A DNA stretch of 64,000 nucleotides from Eudromia elegans (Eukaryota; Chordata; Aves; Tinamiformes; Tinamidae): the NCBI GenBank assembly GCA_003342815.1, contig PTEX01000150.1:588170-652169 (forward strand). The letters are read 5' to 3'. Below the pieces are notes generated by a model that was not told the origin of the DNA, searched no databases, and saw only the letters and a program-made list of their open reading frames with translations. Positions 25,801-35,567 of this stretch are shown piece after piece; the stretch's first letter is position 1; every line of letters starts with the position of its first letter. A program made the translations under genes and the position numbers.

Positions 25801-28800
25801 ATTTCCCGTTGTCCATATTATGAGACGAGTAATTGTGATATGCATCTTTTGCAGAGTCATTTTTCGTTCTGTGATCCATCTTTACACTGTCGCCTACGTC
25901 AGGTGATCTGAATTTGGGCTCTTTTGATTTACACCTCTCGAAGCACCTTCCATTAATTGTTCCTGGAAGACGTGTTCTGGTGAAGCTACTTCGATGACTG
26001 GGGAACTCTGACAGCCTGTTTTTAAAGAGAAACAAAACAACTGTAGAGATTTGAAATTTACTGAACAATAACCAAAATCAAATTATAAAGAACTCTTGTC
26101 TTTCTAAATGTTTCCCATATTTTCTTCTAGTCTCAAGCTGAAGGAAAAGTGGGATAAAAGAGCATTTTAATAATTTCACTTAACACCAAGTTAAAAAAAA
26201 AAAACACGAAAAAAACCTCAACAATTATTTCTATACATATTTTTCAACCAAAATCTATCTACAGAGAAAAATAAGATTAGTGGAAAATGCTATACTGGTC
26301 TAATTATCAATTAATTCAAATTAACATTTCACTGTCCAGTGAAAGTCTGCCCTTAGAAGAAGCTGTTCTATACATTAGAGATTTTAAAAACCACAGCAAT
26401 TCAATAATTTACTACGTAAAAAACGTCAGACAAAACAATAGGTATAATGTGACTGTGCTTAGTCAATCCAAAAGGCAAATAAGCTACTGTGCTTGGAACT
26501 TGCTTCAAGCTACGGAAAACAAGTGGTAAATTACGATAATCAAGCCTCATCAAGGCCACGTGATACTGCTGCAAGGTCATCATAATAAAAAAAGGCCACA
26601 TGCAGCTCTATGGCCTGAACTCATTAATGACAAATGCACCAAAGCTACTTCACCAGACAAAAGACACTTTCTGACATATTCCGAGTATTCCATCTACACT
26701 GCTAACAAGAGCTTGAAATTGCACCTAATCCATGCAGAAACAGAAGAAAAAAAAAAAAAAAACACACACATGCAAAAAAAGCACTGAACTAAATCAATGT
26801 TGCTACTGCTGTAATCCAAAGCCCTTTCCTATACTTCTCTTTAATTTTGAGATACACTGCCAAGATTTCACACAGCGTTCATTTGACAACTAAATATGCA
26901 TTCATGTACTGTGAATGTAATTATATACAAATACTTCTGAGATGAGCATTAACAGCCTCCCAGAAAGATACGACCTCTGAAACAGCCTTTATAAATGGGT
27001 AAACTGTGTAGTTTGAAAACATTTTGCTTAGAGTGAGTATTCAAAACAAGAATACATTTTTCAAAAAACTAAATTCTTGCCCTGGAAAACTCTCTCGTCA
27101 TAACCAGCCAACTGAAAGAATTATATGTCAAGTCAACCTCTTTCCTTATGATACTTCTAGTGGGCAGAAAATATCAAACTGACAAACAAAAATAACCCAA
27201 AAGACTTGGCTGAGTTCACATAAGTGACAAGCAGGTCATCTTGTGAATATAAGCCAGGGGTCTTGAATTTTGACTCGCTGCTTAGTTTCAAACAGCCTAT
27301 AAATGTTACAATCAGCTGCTCTACAACCTGTAATTTAGTATTATTCTTCAACTTGCTAAAATTTAATAATATACAGAAATTATCAAGAATTTTCTGACTG
27401 CTGTCTTCCACCACTAAAAAGAGTACTTTCACCGAGATGACATTACAGTCTCTGTACTTATTTTCATTTACTGTCAAAAAAGCTTCCATGAAATTCAGTC
27501 TGAAATTATGTTCTGAAGCTGAAATAAGTAAAGAGTACCTGATTTGATATATGAAAGGCAGTTAAACAACCTGAACGGATTGGTTGATAAAACCAAGTGA
27601 AAGAACAGTTCAGACAAGCGCTTCAGGATTCCTCCTTGTTTTCCTAAATAGAAACCAAAGCCTTTACGAAGTAATAAAGAAACATATGTTTCATTTGATT
27701 GTACCCATATTAGGTAATATGGGTACCCATATGTAGGTAATTTAGTAAATAGCAATTTTCTTCTCTACTTAACATATAAGCAGCTTTATAACATAGTATA
27801 CAAACATGACTGGGCAAAAAGGAATGTGTAAAATGCCACTGTCCAGCTGTACCTTTGATGTAGGTTACTGATTTCTTCATCCTTTCGGTTAATTTCCACT
27901 CTTGCTGTTTTGATAAGTGCTGAAATATTCTTCTTAAGAGCTAGGTTTTCGTTTTGTAGAATGACATTCTATTTTTAAATATATACAACAAATAAGAAAA
28001 TTAGCTTGGGTATAAATCCAAATACATAATGAAAATCTGTGCAAGTCAGCCATTAGAAAAAAAATACACGTTGGCAATAGAATATATGAAAACAAGTTCA
28101 GATTTCTCCTGTTGTTTATAACCCTGGTAATTATTTAGCATTTTCTTATCATAAAATTTATGAAAACTGAAATAAGTCACAAACCAAGTAACCAGAGAGC
28201 TGAAAAAGTATAAACCTTCCCCTTGTTTCATCCCTTGACCCAATTTGTTTCTTCCAAAGTCAGCATCAAATGCAAAATGCACTTTTATTTTAATTCAGTA
28301 AAGGAATAAATACCTTTCTAATAACCATTGATTTGATATGCTTACTTTAAGCAGACAAAAGATTTAGTTAATGACAGTTTTCAAGTAAGTTTTAGATCGC
28401 TTTTAATCAAGCAAGTATTGTCTTACTGCATGCAACATCAGAAAATAAGTGCATTTATATACTGATTTTGCCAGTATGCTATCCTGCCAACTACCCTGGT
28501 AGCAACAACTGTCAGGTATGCTAGAAATCCCCATACAATGGATTAATTCTGCAAGGAATACGTAGTTAGTTCTTTCTCAAAGAAATACTGCTTTACATAA
28601 ATCTTGACCACATTATTCTTTGAACTACAGTACCTGTGCCTGTATTTCCTTAAATTTCTTCATCAGCTCTTTGATTTGCTGTTGACATTTTCCATACTCT
28701 GCTCGTAACTGTCAAACAGAGAAGGATTCACTATACAGAAGTGGACTAATTAAAAACAAACAAACAAAAAAAACCCTCTGAATTTGTAATTAGCTAACAC

Positions 28801-31800
28801 TAAAAGTGTTAAAAAAAAGTTAGTATAAAGTTAGCTTTATATTGCAAAACTTTTTTTTCCCACCCCCAAGAGTGTGTATATATTATGTAAAGCCATATTA
28901 AAACAGAAAACCTCAATATGTTTCTATAGAAGTTAAAGTCACTAACATATCACAAGCACCTGCATAAGCGGAAATCTATGCATGATTGCACAACAGTAAC
29001 AGGCTAGAGAGCAACAGGAAGCCACATTGTTGTGAAATTAAAGACAGGATTATCACTGGGCAGGAAATCAGTCCTCAGTGCTCTACAGATCACAAAATCA
29101 CAGAATATTTGGCTTTGGAAAGGACCTCTGGAGACTGTCTAGTCCAGTATCACCCTGCTCAAGCTGAGTCAGCTGTAGCAGGTTGTTCAGGACTGTCTCC
29201 ATGGAAGTCTGAATATCTCCAAGGATGGAGACTCCACAAGCTCCCTGGGCAACCTGCTCCAGGGCGCAGTCATTTTATAGGAACAAAGTGTCTTTTTTGT
29301 CTTCAAGAAGATAGTGGATTTGTTTTTTCCAGAATTTATATGATAAAAAACAGTTAAGGAACATCACAATAAAAACTAAAATAAATTTCAAAATTGGCTA
29401 TAGAAGTACATGCTTTTGTTGAGATCTTCAACTTAAATATTTAACATTAAATTAAAAATATAACTTTTGACAGGAACCTTTCCTTAAAATCAGACAGTTA
29501 CTAAACTTTCATGAGTTTCCAGCTTCCCAAGTGACATTTCATCATCTAGTGGACTTTTGGAGATTTCACTCCTGCTCTCTCTACAGCACATTCTATATGT
29601 TTATTTTTGCTTTTTACTCCAAATGTCAGGTTTGCAATTATGATGTGTTTTAAGCACTAGGATACATGATACTACAGGAATAACTGTTCTACTGACTTGT
29701 TAGAAGCAGCTATTTACTGCCCCAGTTGTCTTCAGTCCTGAGGACAAAACTTAATGACACAAGAGGTCACTCCATGGCCCATGTGCCTATGCCTACTAAA
29801 ATTCTTTGGTGAAATGTCAGGATCAGTTCATTATCAAAAATGTGAACAGATGTTTAACTAGAAACAAAAGTTAAAATAAATTTTCTCATAACAGAAGTGA
29901 TAAAATTGCATGCAAAGGGACAATAAATGAGAACAGATCAAATTTAGAGTGAAGGATTTACTTACTACGATAATATTGTTGATGCAAGAGTTCTTCAGGA
30001 CACTCATTTCTATTCACATATTCTATTCACACAATCTAAGTACATTGACAGACATTTCTTTGCATGTTACACAAGATTTGAAAAAAAAAATTTATATCTG
30101 CAATATTAATACCTACCTCATTGTAGGATGCTTCCTTTGCAGTTCCTTCTTCAATTAATATCTCATCAAATAAGTTTAAACTGTTTCCAGTTGGTGTAGA
30201 ATTTGGAGCAGAATTCTCTGTAGATCAAAGCAGAATAACTACATAAACAAAAAGTTATTTTTCTAGCGAGCTTGTGTTTTGCCATAGCAGAAACACAAAA
30301 CCATACCTGAGTAAATTCCCATTCTTATTCTCAATTTCAAAATTTATGGTAGTTTTATTTGAAAAACTCGATCCATATACAAATACATAAAAGGTAAGAA
30401 TGAAAATCTAGAAAAAATATAATTCATAGGACTATCACAAGCAAAGGTGGGCATATTCTGTGACAGTCTGATGGTATGCTCTTCTAAATCAAAGGAAAGC
30501 TAATTTACAGTAAACCTATTTAATTTACAAAGCACAGAAGCAGTGGTCTACAGTTTCATAACTCCAGGGCGAGTAGACAGCAAAAGAAGAAACATATGCA
30601 TCCTGCAAGTAATTTATTTTGTTACCAGTTTTAGGCTTTAAAAGGATTGCAGTTGAAAAACATCCTAGATAAAAAGAACACTTGGACACCAGTGGTGTTC
30701 ATGTTCACAAACAGAGGTCAGTTGATCTGGATGGAACGGGGAATATAGACGGTTGTAGAGCTAGTAGGGGCTGACTGTCATGTGTCCGAAATGCTTCTTG
30801 TGTTGAATAACTGTTCTTTGCTCTATTCTGTTTTCCATCCGACATACAAACTCCTTTGATTTAGTTTTGAAGAAATTTTTAAAAAATCTCACACAGAACC
30901 ACTTTGCTGTTTCATGATCTTTTCATTTTGTTTTGTTTTTTCATGATCAGCCTGTGTGATCCGTTCAAATACACATTACTTACAGAACCTTACTTACAGA
31001 ACTTACTTACTTACTGAATCAAAGACAGATTAATTTATAGACAAATCAGTTTGCTATCAAAGCTGTGTTTCAGCCCTCAATTAAAGTCAGTCTTTGGTTG
31101 CTACATAATGCAAAGAACATTAATACATTACAAGAGAATATGTAAAAACATTTGCTATCCATGAGATGTTTGCATTGCAGTAAGTTGTCTGCTTTTGTGT
31201 CTTTTCAATTTACTAAACAACCTATTTCTGTATCTGAATTATCGAACATATTCTCATATGTTTTAGCAAATGAAAAAGAAAGCCAGAGATGAGCAGATGT
31301 TTTACATCTGTAGGATTTAGTCTAGTCTTTTCATGAACATTCAATAAAAGAATGGTAGACACTAGAAAGAACTTTTATGGATCATCTAAATCAACATCCC
31401 TGAAGCCAGCTGCCCAGACCTCTGCACTTTGAGCATCTCCAAGGACAGAGATTAGACAACCTCTCTGAGCAATCAGTTCCAGTGCTAACAGCAACAGACC
31501 TATACAGAAATGCTTGTTAAACATTAGGAAACGCATTTCAAAAAACTTCACCTAAGACTCCTAAAAAAGAACACAATCTGGATCCGTTTCTTACTTTTAA
31601 AAGAGATTTTAAAAGAAATTAAAAAGACACCAAATTAATTTACATTTGTGTGTGAAATTAAGAAAGTAACAGAAAGAAGACATACTGAATACATTGTACA
31701 AAAATGACAGCATACATTGGAGCTCTCAGTCTTGACTTAGCGATCAGTGACTCTTAGATCCTGTCCTGAACCTATTTAAAAGTCATGAGAGGATATTCCC

Positions 31801-34434
31801 GTTACCAAGGTAAAGTGTCCTTTGTTGTGGCATGGTGAGAAGACCTGAGGTTTCTCTGTGCCTCTTTAGGAACACATGCTTCGAGTCTTATAAGAGAGTC
31901 AGTATCATAAGAAAACTATGCTGTAATAGTTCACCTAATAGAATTAAAAATCTTCAGCTGTATACATACAACAAGTAAGATAAACACCTTGAATTCCAAC
32001 AAATAGGTCACTATAGTAATACCAGCTAAATGTAAACTTACAAGTAACTATCACCTTGCTTGCAAATAGCATAAGAAGCACTGAGACACTATAAAGCTTC
32101 AAGACAAGGTGGGGTGGATTAAGAACTGGCTGGATGGCAGAGCTCACAGGGTGGTGATAAATGGGGCCGAGTCTAGTTGGAGGCCTGTGGTGAGCAGTGT
32201 CCCCCAGGGCTCAGTGCTGGGCCCAGGACTGTTCCGCTTGTTCATCAACGACTTGGACGAGGGCACAGAATGCACCCTGAGCAAGTTTGCTGATAACACT
32301 AAACTGGGTGGAGCGGTCAACATTCCAGAAGGCTGTGCTGCCATCCAGAAAGACCTGGACAGGATGTAGAGTTGGGCAGAGAGGAACCTCATGAGGTTCA
32401 ACAAGGACAAGTGCGGGGTCCTGCACCTGGGCAGGAATAATCCCAGGCACCAGCACAGATTAGGGTCTGATCTGCTGGAAAGCAGCTCCATGGAGAGGGA
32501 TTTGGGAGTCCTGGTTGACAAGTTATCCATGAGGCACCAATGCGCCCTCATGGCCAAGAAGGCCAATGGGATCCTGGCTGCATCAGGAGGAGCGTTGCCA
32601 GCAGGTCAAGGAGGGGATTCTGCCCCTCTGCTCAGCCCTGGTGAGGCCACGCCTGGAGTACTGGGGGCAGTTCTGGGCTCCCCAGTACAGGAGGGATGTG
32701 GAGCTGCTGGAGAGGGTCTAGCGCAGAGCAACGAAGATGATTAAGGGACCGGACCATCTATCGTATGAGGAAAGACTTAAGCGAGCTGGGCCTGTTTAGC
32801 CTGGAGAAGACAAGACTGAGATCTGATCAATATGTCTAAGTACTTGAGGGGATAATGTAGGGAGGAGGCAAACTCTCCTCAGTGGTGGCCAGTGACACAA
32901 CAAGGGGTAATGAGTACAAACTGAAACACAGGCAGTTTCATCTCTATGTGAGGAAGAACTTCTTTCCTGTGAGGCTGACAGAGCCCTGGCACAGGCTGCC
33001 CAGAGAGGCTGTGGAGTCTCCTTCTCTGGAGATCTTCCAAACCTGCCTGGATGCCACCCTGTGCCACATGCTCTAGGGGTCCCTGCTGGAGCAGGAGGGT
33101 TGGACTGGATGATCTCTAGAAGGCCCTTCCAACCTCAACCTCAACCCTTCTGTGATTATGTGAAGAAAAGCAACAAGTTCCATCCAACCTACCAGGAACT
33201 GTCAAACCGTTGTCCAAGCCATCATAAATATCCACTGAGCTCTCATCACCTTCCTTAAATGGGGAAGCTTCTAATAAAGCAAAAATAAATAAATAAATAA
33301 CACATATAGAGAGATACATGTGTATGCATGTAAACTTTCAAGAAGTCTAACTTGTCTATAAAACGAGCACAGCTATGATCCTACAGGAGAAGTGAAACAT
33401 ATCTACCACTGCAAATAAAGGAAAGTAGACACTAAGTAGCGAAAGAAAGGGAAGCATTACTCACCAAGCTACTGCTTCTGTGAAAAAGAAAAAGCTTTAC
33501 AAGAATGTAGCACAAAAGAAACTTTAGGTACAGCTTTAGGTACAACTAAACTAAAATTATGAACTAGCTAAGCCAATCTCAGTCAAGTTTGAATTCCCTT
33601 TTTTAAAATATATTGAACTAGAAGATATACAACTCCAGAAATTCTGATCAAAGTACCACTACTGTTGCAAGAAACAGTTCTCAGTAAATAGCAGAAAACA
33701 ATATAGCAGTCTGCATGATAACTGAAAAAATTGCTATATTACCACCTATTCACACACTAACTGTTCCTATGCTCCATGCTAATCTGTGACTCTTCATCCC
33801 TTTTTGGATGCCTGTCGTTGTTCTCATTCACCCTATCCGAATCTCTTCAATTCTGCCAAAAAAATACCATTACTGTAAAGAAAAATGCCAGTATCCACAG
33901 TCCTAAGGCTGGGAACCTCATGTATGTGTGTCAGAACAATCACCTGCTGGGCTGGCAATAACATTACAGTAACTTAGGGGCTTGCACTGTATCAGGGGAA
34001 AGTGCATTTGCTCCTACAAATATCAGGTGAAAAAGAATCTCTTAAGGTGTCCAAATATCGTGCTCCACACTAAGATACAGCTAAAGGTTGAATTATACAC
34101 AGTAAAACAGAAGTGAGAGGCCTGATTCAGGCATCTCCAAAAAAAAATGCTGTGATTGCAAATCCAAAATTACTAATGCAAAATGACTTGCAAAGACCCT
34201 GTGCCACAGGGATATAATTACTGCTACAGTGGGGTTTTTTTTTGTTCGTTTGTTTTTTGTATTTTCTTTTGGATTTGTGCAATTAAAATGGTTTCCATTA
34301 TGGTTTTCAAAGCACATTTTGGCCTAGCTGCAGGCGCGCTATTCCACTGCAAAGCAGAACGCAACCCACCACGGCAGCCCCTTACCGCTGTATCGGATAT
34401 CAAGCAGTCCCAGGCCATCCTCTTCTGTTGCCAT
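16106..34434 (-). CDS. CASP8AP2: CASP8AP2 / FLASH, histone pre-mRNA processing and S-phase factor (9 coding exons)
   Basis: FLASH works in nuclear histone locus bodies, where it binds Lsm11 of the U7 snRNP and NPAT and is needed for 3'-end processing of histone mRNAs. Links to caspase-8 and NF-kB signalling are also reported. Coding exons on the minus strand: 34434-34386, 33270-33193, 30217-30117, 28708-28634, 27968-27853, 26015-23521, 21337-18367, 16834-16735, 16162-16106. All junctions have GT/AG and the phases close exactly to 6,042 nt (2,013 residues plus stop), close to human at about 1,980. Recognisable parts are an N-terminal helical region, a long charged disordered middle, two SUMO-interaction-like motifs and a C-terminal SANT/Myb-like domain. 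The gene is head-to-head with MDN1. The assignment is by remembered similarity to the human protein and is strong. A 5' non-coding exon must exist but is not located. Confidence 0.95.
16835..18366. other. CASP8AP2: CASP8AP2 intron 7
   Basis: This is an AT-rich intron between the large exon 7 and the SANT-domain exons. No repeat or hidden exon is recognised. The open frames of about 100-135 codons at 17174-18090 have no domain. Confidence 0.7.
18367..21337 (-). CDS. CASP8AP2: CASP8AP2 coding exon 7 (large exon, residues 972-1961)
   Basis: This is a 2,971-base exon with acceptor TTTTTATAG and donor GTAATG. It opens with a KEN-type stretch (NKENQKP) and an acidic [10 protein letters not shown] block. 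A well-conserved region follows, including [32 protein letters not shown] and VDRLFEQQ. Next come the conserved [20 protein letters not shown] and LLQGSDLL stretch, the serine-rich [14 protein letters not shown] block, and [17 protein letters not shown]. Towards the end are two SUMO-interaction-like motifs, CIDLT at about 1786-1790 and FIDLT at about 1835-1839, then a lysine-rich nuclear-localisation-like KKRKK. From memory human has three such IDLT/VDLT motifs. Only two are evident here. Confidence 0.94.
21338..23520. other. CASP8AP2: CASP8AP2 intron 6
   Basis: This AT-rich intron separates the two large exons. I see no transposon, RNA gene or additional coding block. Confidence 0.75.
23521..26015 (-). 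CDS. CASP8AP2: CASP8AP2 coding exon 6 (residues 140-971, charged disordered region)
   Basis: This is a 2,495-base exon, acceptor AAACAG at its right edge and donor GTATTT at its left. It starts with [11 protein letters not shown], as in human. A long hydrophilic stretch follows, rich in K, R, E and S (about residues 350-545, including [19 protein letters not shown]). Next is the conserved [20 protein letters not shown] block. Residues about 612-782 form an Ala/Glu/Pro/Val-rich acidic stretch that I do not recognise from human. The exon ends in the conserved [20 protein letters not shown] and [13 protein letters not shown] region. The protein is probably disordered throughout and heavily phosphorylated (inference). 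Confidence 0.94.
26016..27852. other. CASP8AP2: CASP8AP2 intron 5 with a nested palindrome
   Basis: AT-rich intron with no coding block. A-rich runs lie near 26190 and 26745-26762. At 27701-27741 there is an inverted repeat nested with a perfect 16-bp palindrome. Confidence 0.7.
27701..27741. repeat. Nested inverted repeat and palindrome
   Basis: GTACCCATATT (27701-27711) and AATATGGGTAC (27716-27726) are exact reverse complements with a 4-base loop. The overlapping ATATGGGTACCCATAT (27717-27732) is itself a perfect palindrome. The unit TACCCATAT-AGGTAAT also occurs twice in direct order. A slipped or cruciform structure is possible. It is intronic. Confidence 0.75.
27853..34434 (-). CDS. 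CASP8AP2: CASP8AP2 coding exons 1-5 (N-terminal region, Lsm11-binding side)
   Basis: The exons are 34434-34386, 33270-33193, 30217-30117, 28708-28634 and 27968-27853, encoding residues 1-139. The start ATG has A at -3 and G at +4. Residues 17-42 hold [20 protein letters not shown], matching the human SASPLK and LDIYAGLD region. Residues 43-76 hold the [23 protein letters not shown] block. Residues 77-139 form a likely coiled coil ([19 protein letters not shown], then [19 protein letters not shown]). In human this N-terminal part binds Lsm11 and helps recruit the histone cleavage complex. Phases join without error across all five exons. Confidence 0.92.
29092..29272 (-). mobile_element. Old CR1 3' fragment in CASP8AP2 intron 3
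   Basis: Plus-strand text starting CACAAAATCACAGAATATTT and running through GGAGACTCCACAAGCTCC and GGGCAACCTGCTCCAG is antisense CR1 tail. It is diverged from the other copies and probably belongs to an older subfamily. Confidence 0.8.
30973..31015. repeat. ACTTAC-rich short repeat
   Basis: The motif ACTTAC recurs several times with spacers such as AGAAC. It is simple-sequence DNA inside CASP8AP2 intron 2. Confidence 0.6.
31370..31545 (-). mobile_element. Very diverged CR1 3' fragment
   Basis: Recognisable pieces include GAGCATCTCCAAGGACAGAG, ACAACCTCTCTGAGCAATC and TTCCAGTGCTAAC, in the order expected for antisense CR1. The octamer end is not clear. It is the most worn CR1 copy in the window. 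Confidence 0.6.
32103..33162 (+). mobile_element. CR1 LINE, about 1.06 kb, reverse-transcriptase C-terminus to 3' end
   Basis: This is the longest CR1 copy here, on the plus strand inside CASP8AP2 intron 2, opposite to the gene. The first frame (32109-32369) encodes the RT stretch with [15 protein letters not shown] and then FADNTKLGG. The active-site pair usually read as ADD is ADN here. A stop follows, and the rest (from [18 protein letters not shown]) continues in the same reading direction with later frame breaks. The 3' end has the GGTTGGACTGGATGATCTC block and an octamer-like TTCTGTGATTATGTGA. It is 5'-truncated and inactive. Confidence 0.93.
33279..33300. repeat. AAAT tetranucleotide microsatellite
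   Basis: About five AAAT units stand next to the CASP8AP2 exon 2 acceptor on its upstream side. Confidence 0.8.
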
Positions 34435-34461
34435 GATACAATTTCCCTACGGTTTCCCCAT
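34386..34461 (-). promoter_or_regulatory. CASP8AP2: CASP8AP2 start-codon exon with a tiny upstream reading frame
   Basis: Read on the minus strand, a pyrimidine tract (TTTCTCTCTCTCGCTACAG) ends at 34462, giving an exon start at 34461. The first codons of that exon are ATG GGG AAA CCG TAG, a four-residue upstream frame. The true ATG at 34434 follows 12 bases after its stop. The exon closes at 34386 before GTAAGG. If the acceptor is right, every spliced mRNA carries this upstream ATG. Confidence 0.65.
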
Positions 34462-34872
34462 CTGTAGCGAGAGAGAGAAACCCCGCCAGGGCAAAGTCAA
34501 GGGATGCACCGAGGGTTTGGAGCGGCCTCCTGGAGCCAAGCGCCCTGGAGGAGCCGCTGGCCCTTTGCTCTTTACCGGGGCCACCCCTCGCGGGGGCCAG
34601 TCCCGCGCGGAGGGATCCCGCCGGCAGCGCCCGCGCCACCACGGCCGCTTCGCGCCCCTCACGGAGGCGCCGGGAGCGCGGGGCGGGCCCAGCCCCTGCG
34701 GGGGTCACGGGGAGCCGGGCCGCAGCGCGGGCCAGGCCGCAGCGCGGGCCTCGCGCTCCCGCACGGCCGCGCCGCCCGCTCCGGGAAGGGGCTGCGGGAA
34801 CCGGTAGCACCGAGCACGGTGGGGGCGGCGGGCGCTACCGGTGGGCGGCGAGAGCGGCGCGGCGGCCGCGGA

Positions 34873-34893
34873 GGGGGGAGGGGCGGGCAGGGG
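34873..34893 (+). promoter_or_regulatory. G-quadruplex motif
   Basis: Runs of six, four, three and four G are separated by one, one and two bases. Such short loops predict a very stable quadruplex on the plus strand. It lies in the CASP8AP2 5' part of the CpG island. Confidence 0.7.
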
Positions 34894-35112
34894 AGCGGCG
34901 CCGCGCGGAGCGAGGGAAGGAGGGAAGGAGGCAGGGAGCCCTCCGGCGAGGAGGCCGTGCGGGAAGGAGGGAGGTCGCGGTGCTGGAGGCCGCGCACGCA
35001 CCGGTAGCGCCCCCGCGTCGCGGCCACCGCCGCTCGGGCCCGCGACACCCGCCGCTCGTTACCGCCGCCGCAGGCGCCGAGGGGCTGGGGGCGGGGCTCG
35101 CTGGCGCCGCAG

Positions 35113-35117
35113 CCAAT
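35113..35117 (+). promoter_or_regulatory. CCAAT box
   Basis: AGCCAATGG matches the NF-Y core. It stands about 65 bases from the E2F palindrome, a spacing common in cell-cycle promoters. Confidence 0.6.
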
Positions 35118-35180
35118 GGCACCGCACGCACGGCGCGTCGCCGGCCGTGGCGTCACGAGCCCCGCCCCCCGCACGGGGCA

Positions 35181-35192
35181 TTTGGCGCCAAA
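35181..35192. promoter_or_regulatory. Palindromic E2F site
   Basis: TTTGGCGCCAAA is a perfect 12-bp palindrome containing the E2F consensus TTTSGCGC in both orientations. It fits S-phase expression of CASP8AP2, which acts in histone mRNA production. Confidence 0.75.
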
Positions 35193-35279
35193 GCGAGGGT
35201 CACCGCCCCGCCTCCTCCCTTCGGCCCCGCCCCCTGGACCCTACGGCTGCCGCGCCGGGTCTGTCTCCAGGGGCCGTAG

Positions 35280-35298
35280 ACTACACATCCCAGCGTAC
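35280..35298 (+). promoter_or_regulatory. ZNF143/SBS-type site (plus orientation)
   Basis: ACTACACATCCCAGCGTAC matches the ACTACAnnTCCCAGnnTnC pattern bound by ZNF143 and THAP11 in housekeeping and bidirectional promoters. Confidence 0.75.
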
Positions 35299-35342
35299 TC
35301 CGGGCGAGACGGCTCACGGCAGCCGAGCGCGGGGCGGAGCGT

Positions 35343-35362
35343 TGCATGCCGGGACCTGTAGT
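35343..35362 (-). promoter_or_regulatory. ZNF143/SBS-type site (minus orientation)
   Basis: The reverse complement reads ACTACAGGTCCCGGCATGCA, a near-consensus site including the GCATGC end. It faces the plus-strand site about 60 bases away. Confidence 0.8.
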
Positions 35363-35400
35363 TTTTCGCCCGCAGCTGCCGCGCACAAGGGCGGAGGTGT

Positions 35401-35430
35401 CGCGACGTCACTGTGTTCTGTGACGTCGCG
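35401..35430. promoter_or_regulatory. MDN1: Paired CRE-like inverted repeat
   Basis: CGCGACGTCAC and GTGACGTCGCG are exact reverse complements around an 8-base spacer. Each arm carries a 7-of-8 match to the CREB/ATF site TGACGTCA. The distance to the MDN1 ATG is about 140 bases. Confidence 0.7.
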
Positions 35431-35567
35431 GGCTGATGACGGTGGCGTGAAGCGGAAGTTCGCATCGCGCCACACGTGCTGCGTGCGCCCGGCAGCCGTT
35501 GCGGCCGTTGGGCGCGCGCCCCATTCTCCTCCTCTCAGCCGCTACCCCCGTCCCGTCCCGTCCCGTC

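Noticed and set aside
31370..31545. Possible coding exon within CASP8AP2 intron 2
   Set aside because: The words match antisense CR1 tail and the phases of the flanking exons already join.
35499..35567. Upstream extension of MDN1 exon 1 in the same frame
   Set aside because: The extension opens with TTG, not ATG. The ATG at 35568 is the first in frame and has a strong context.
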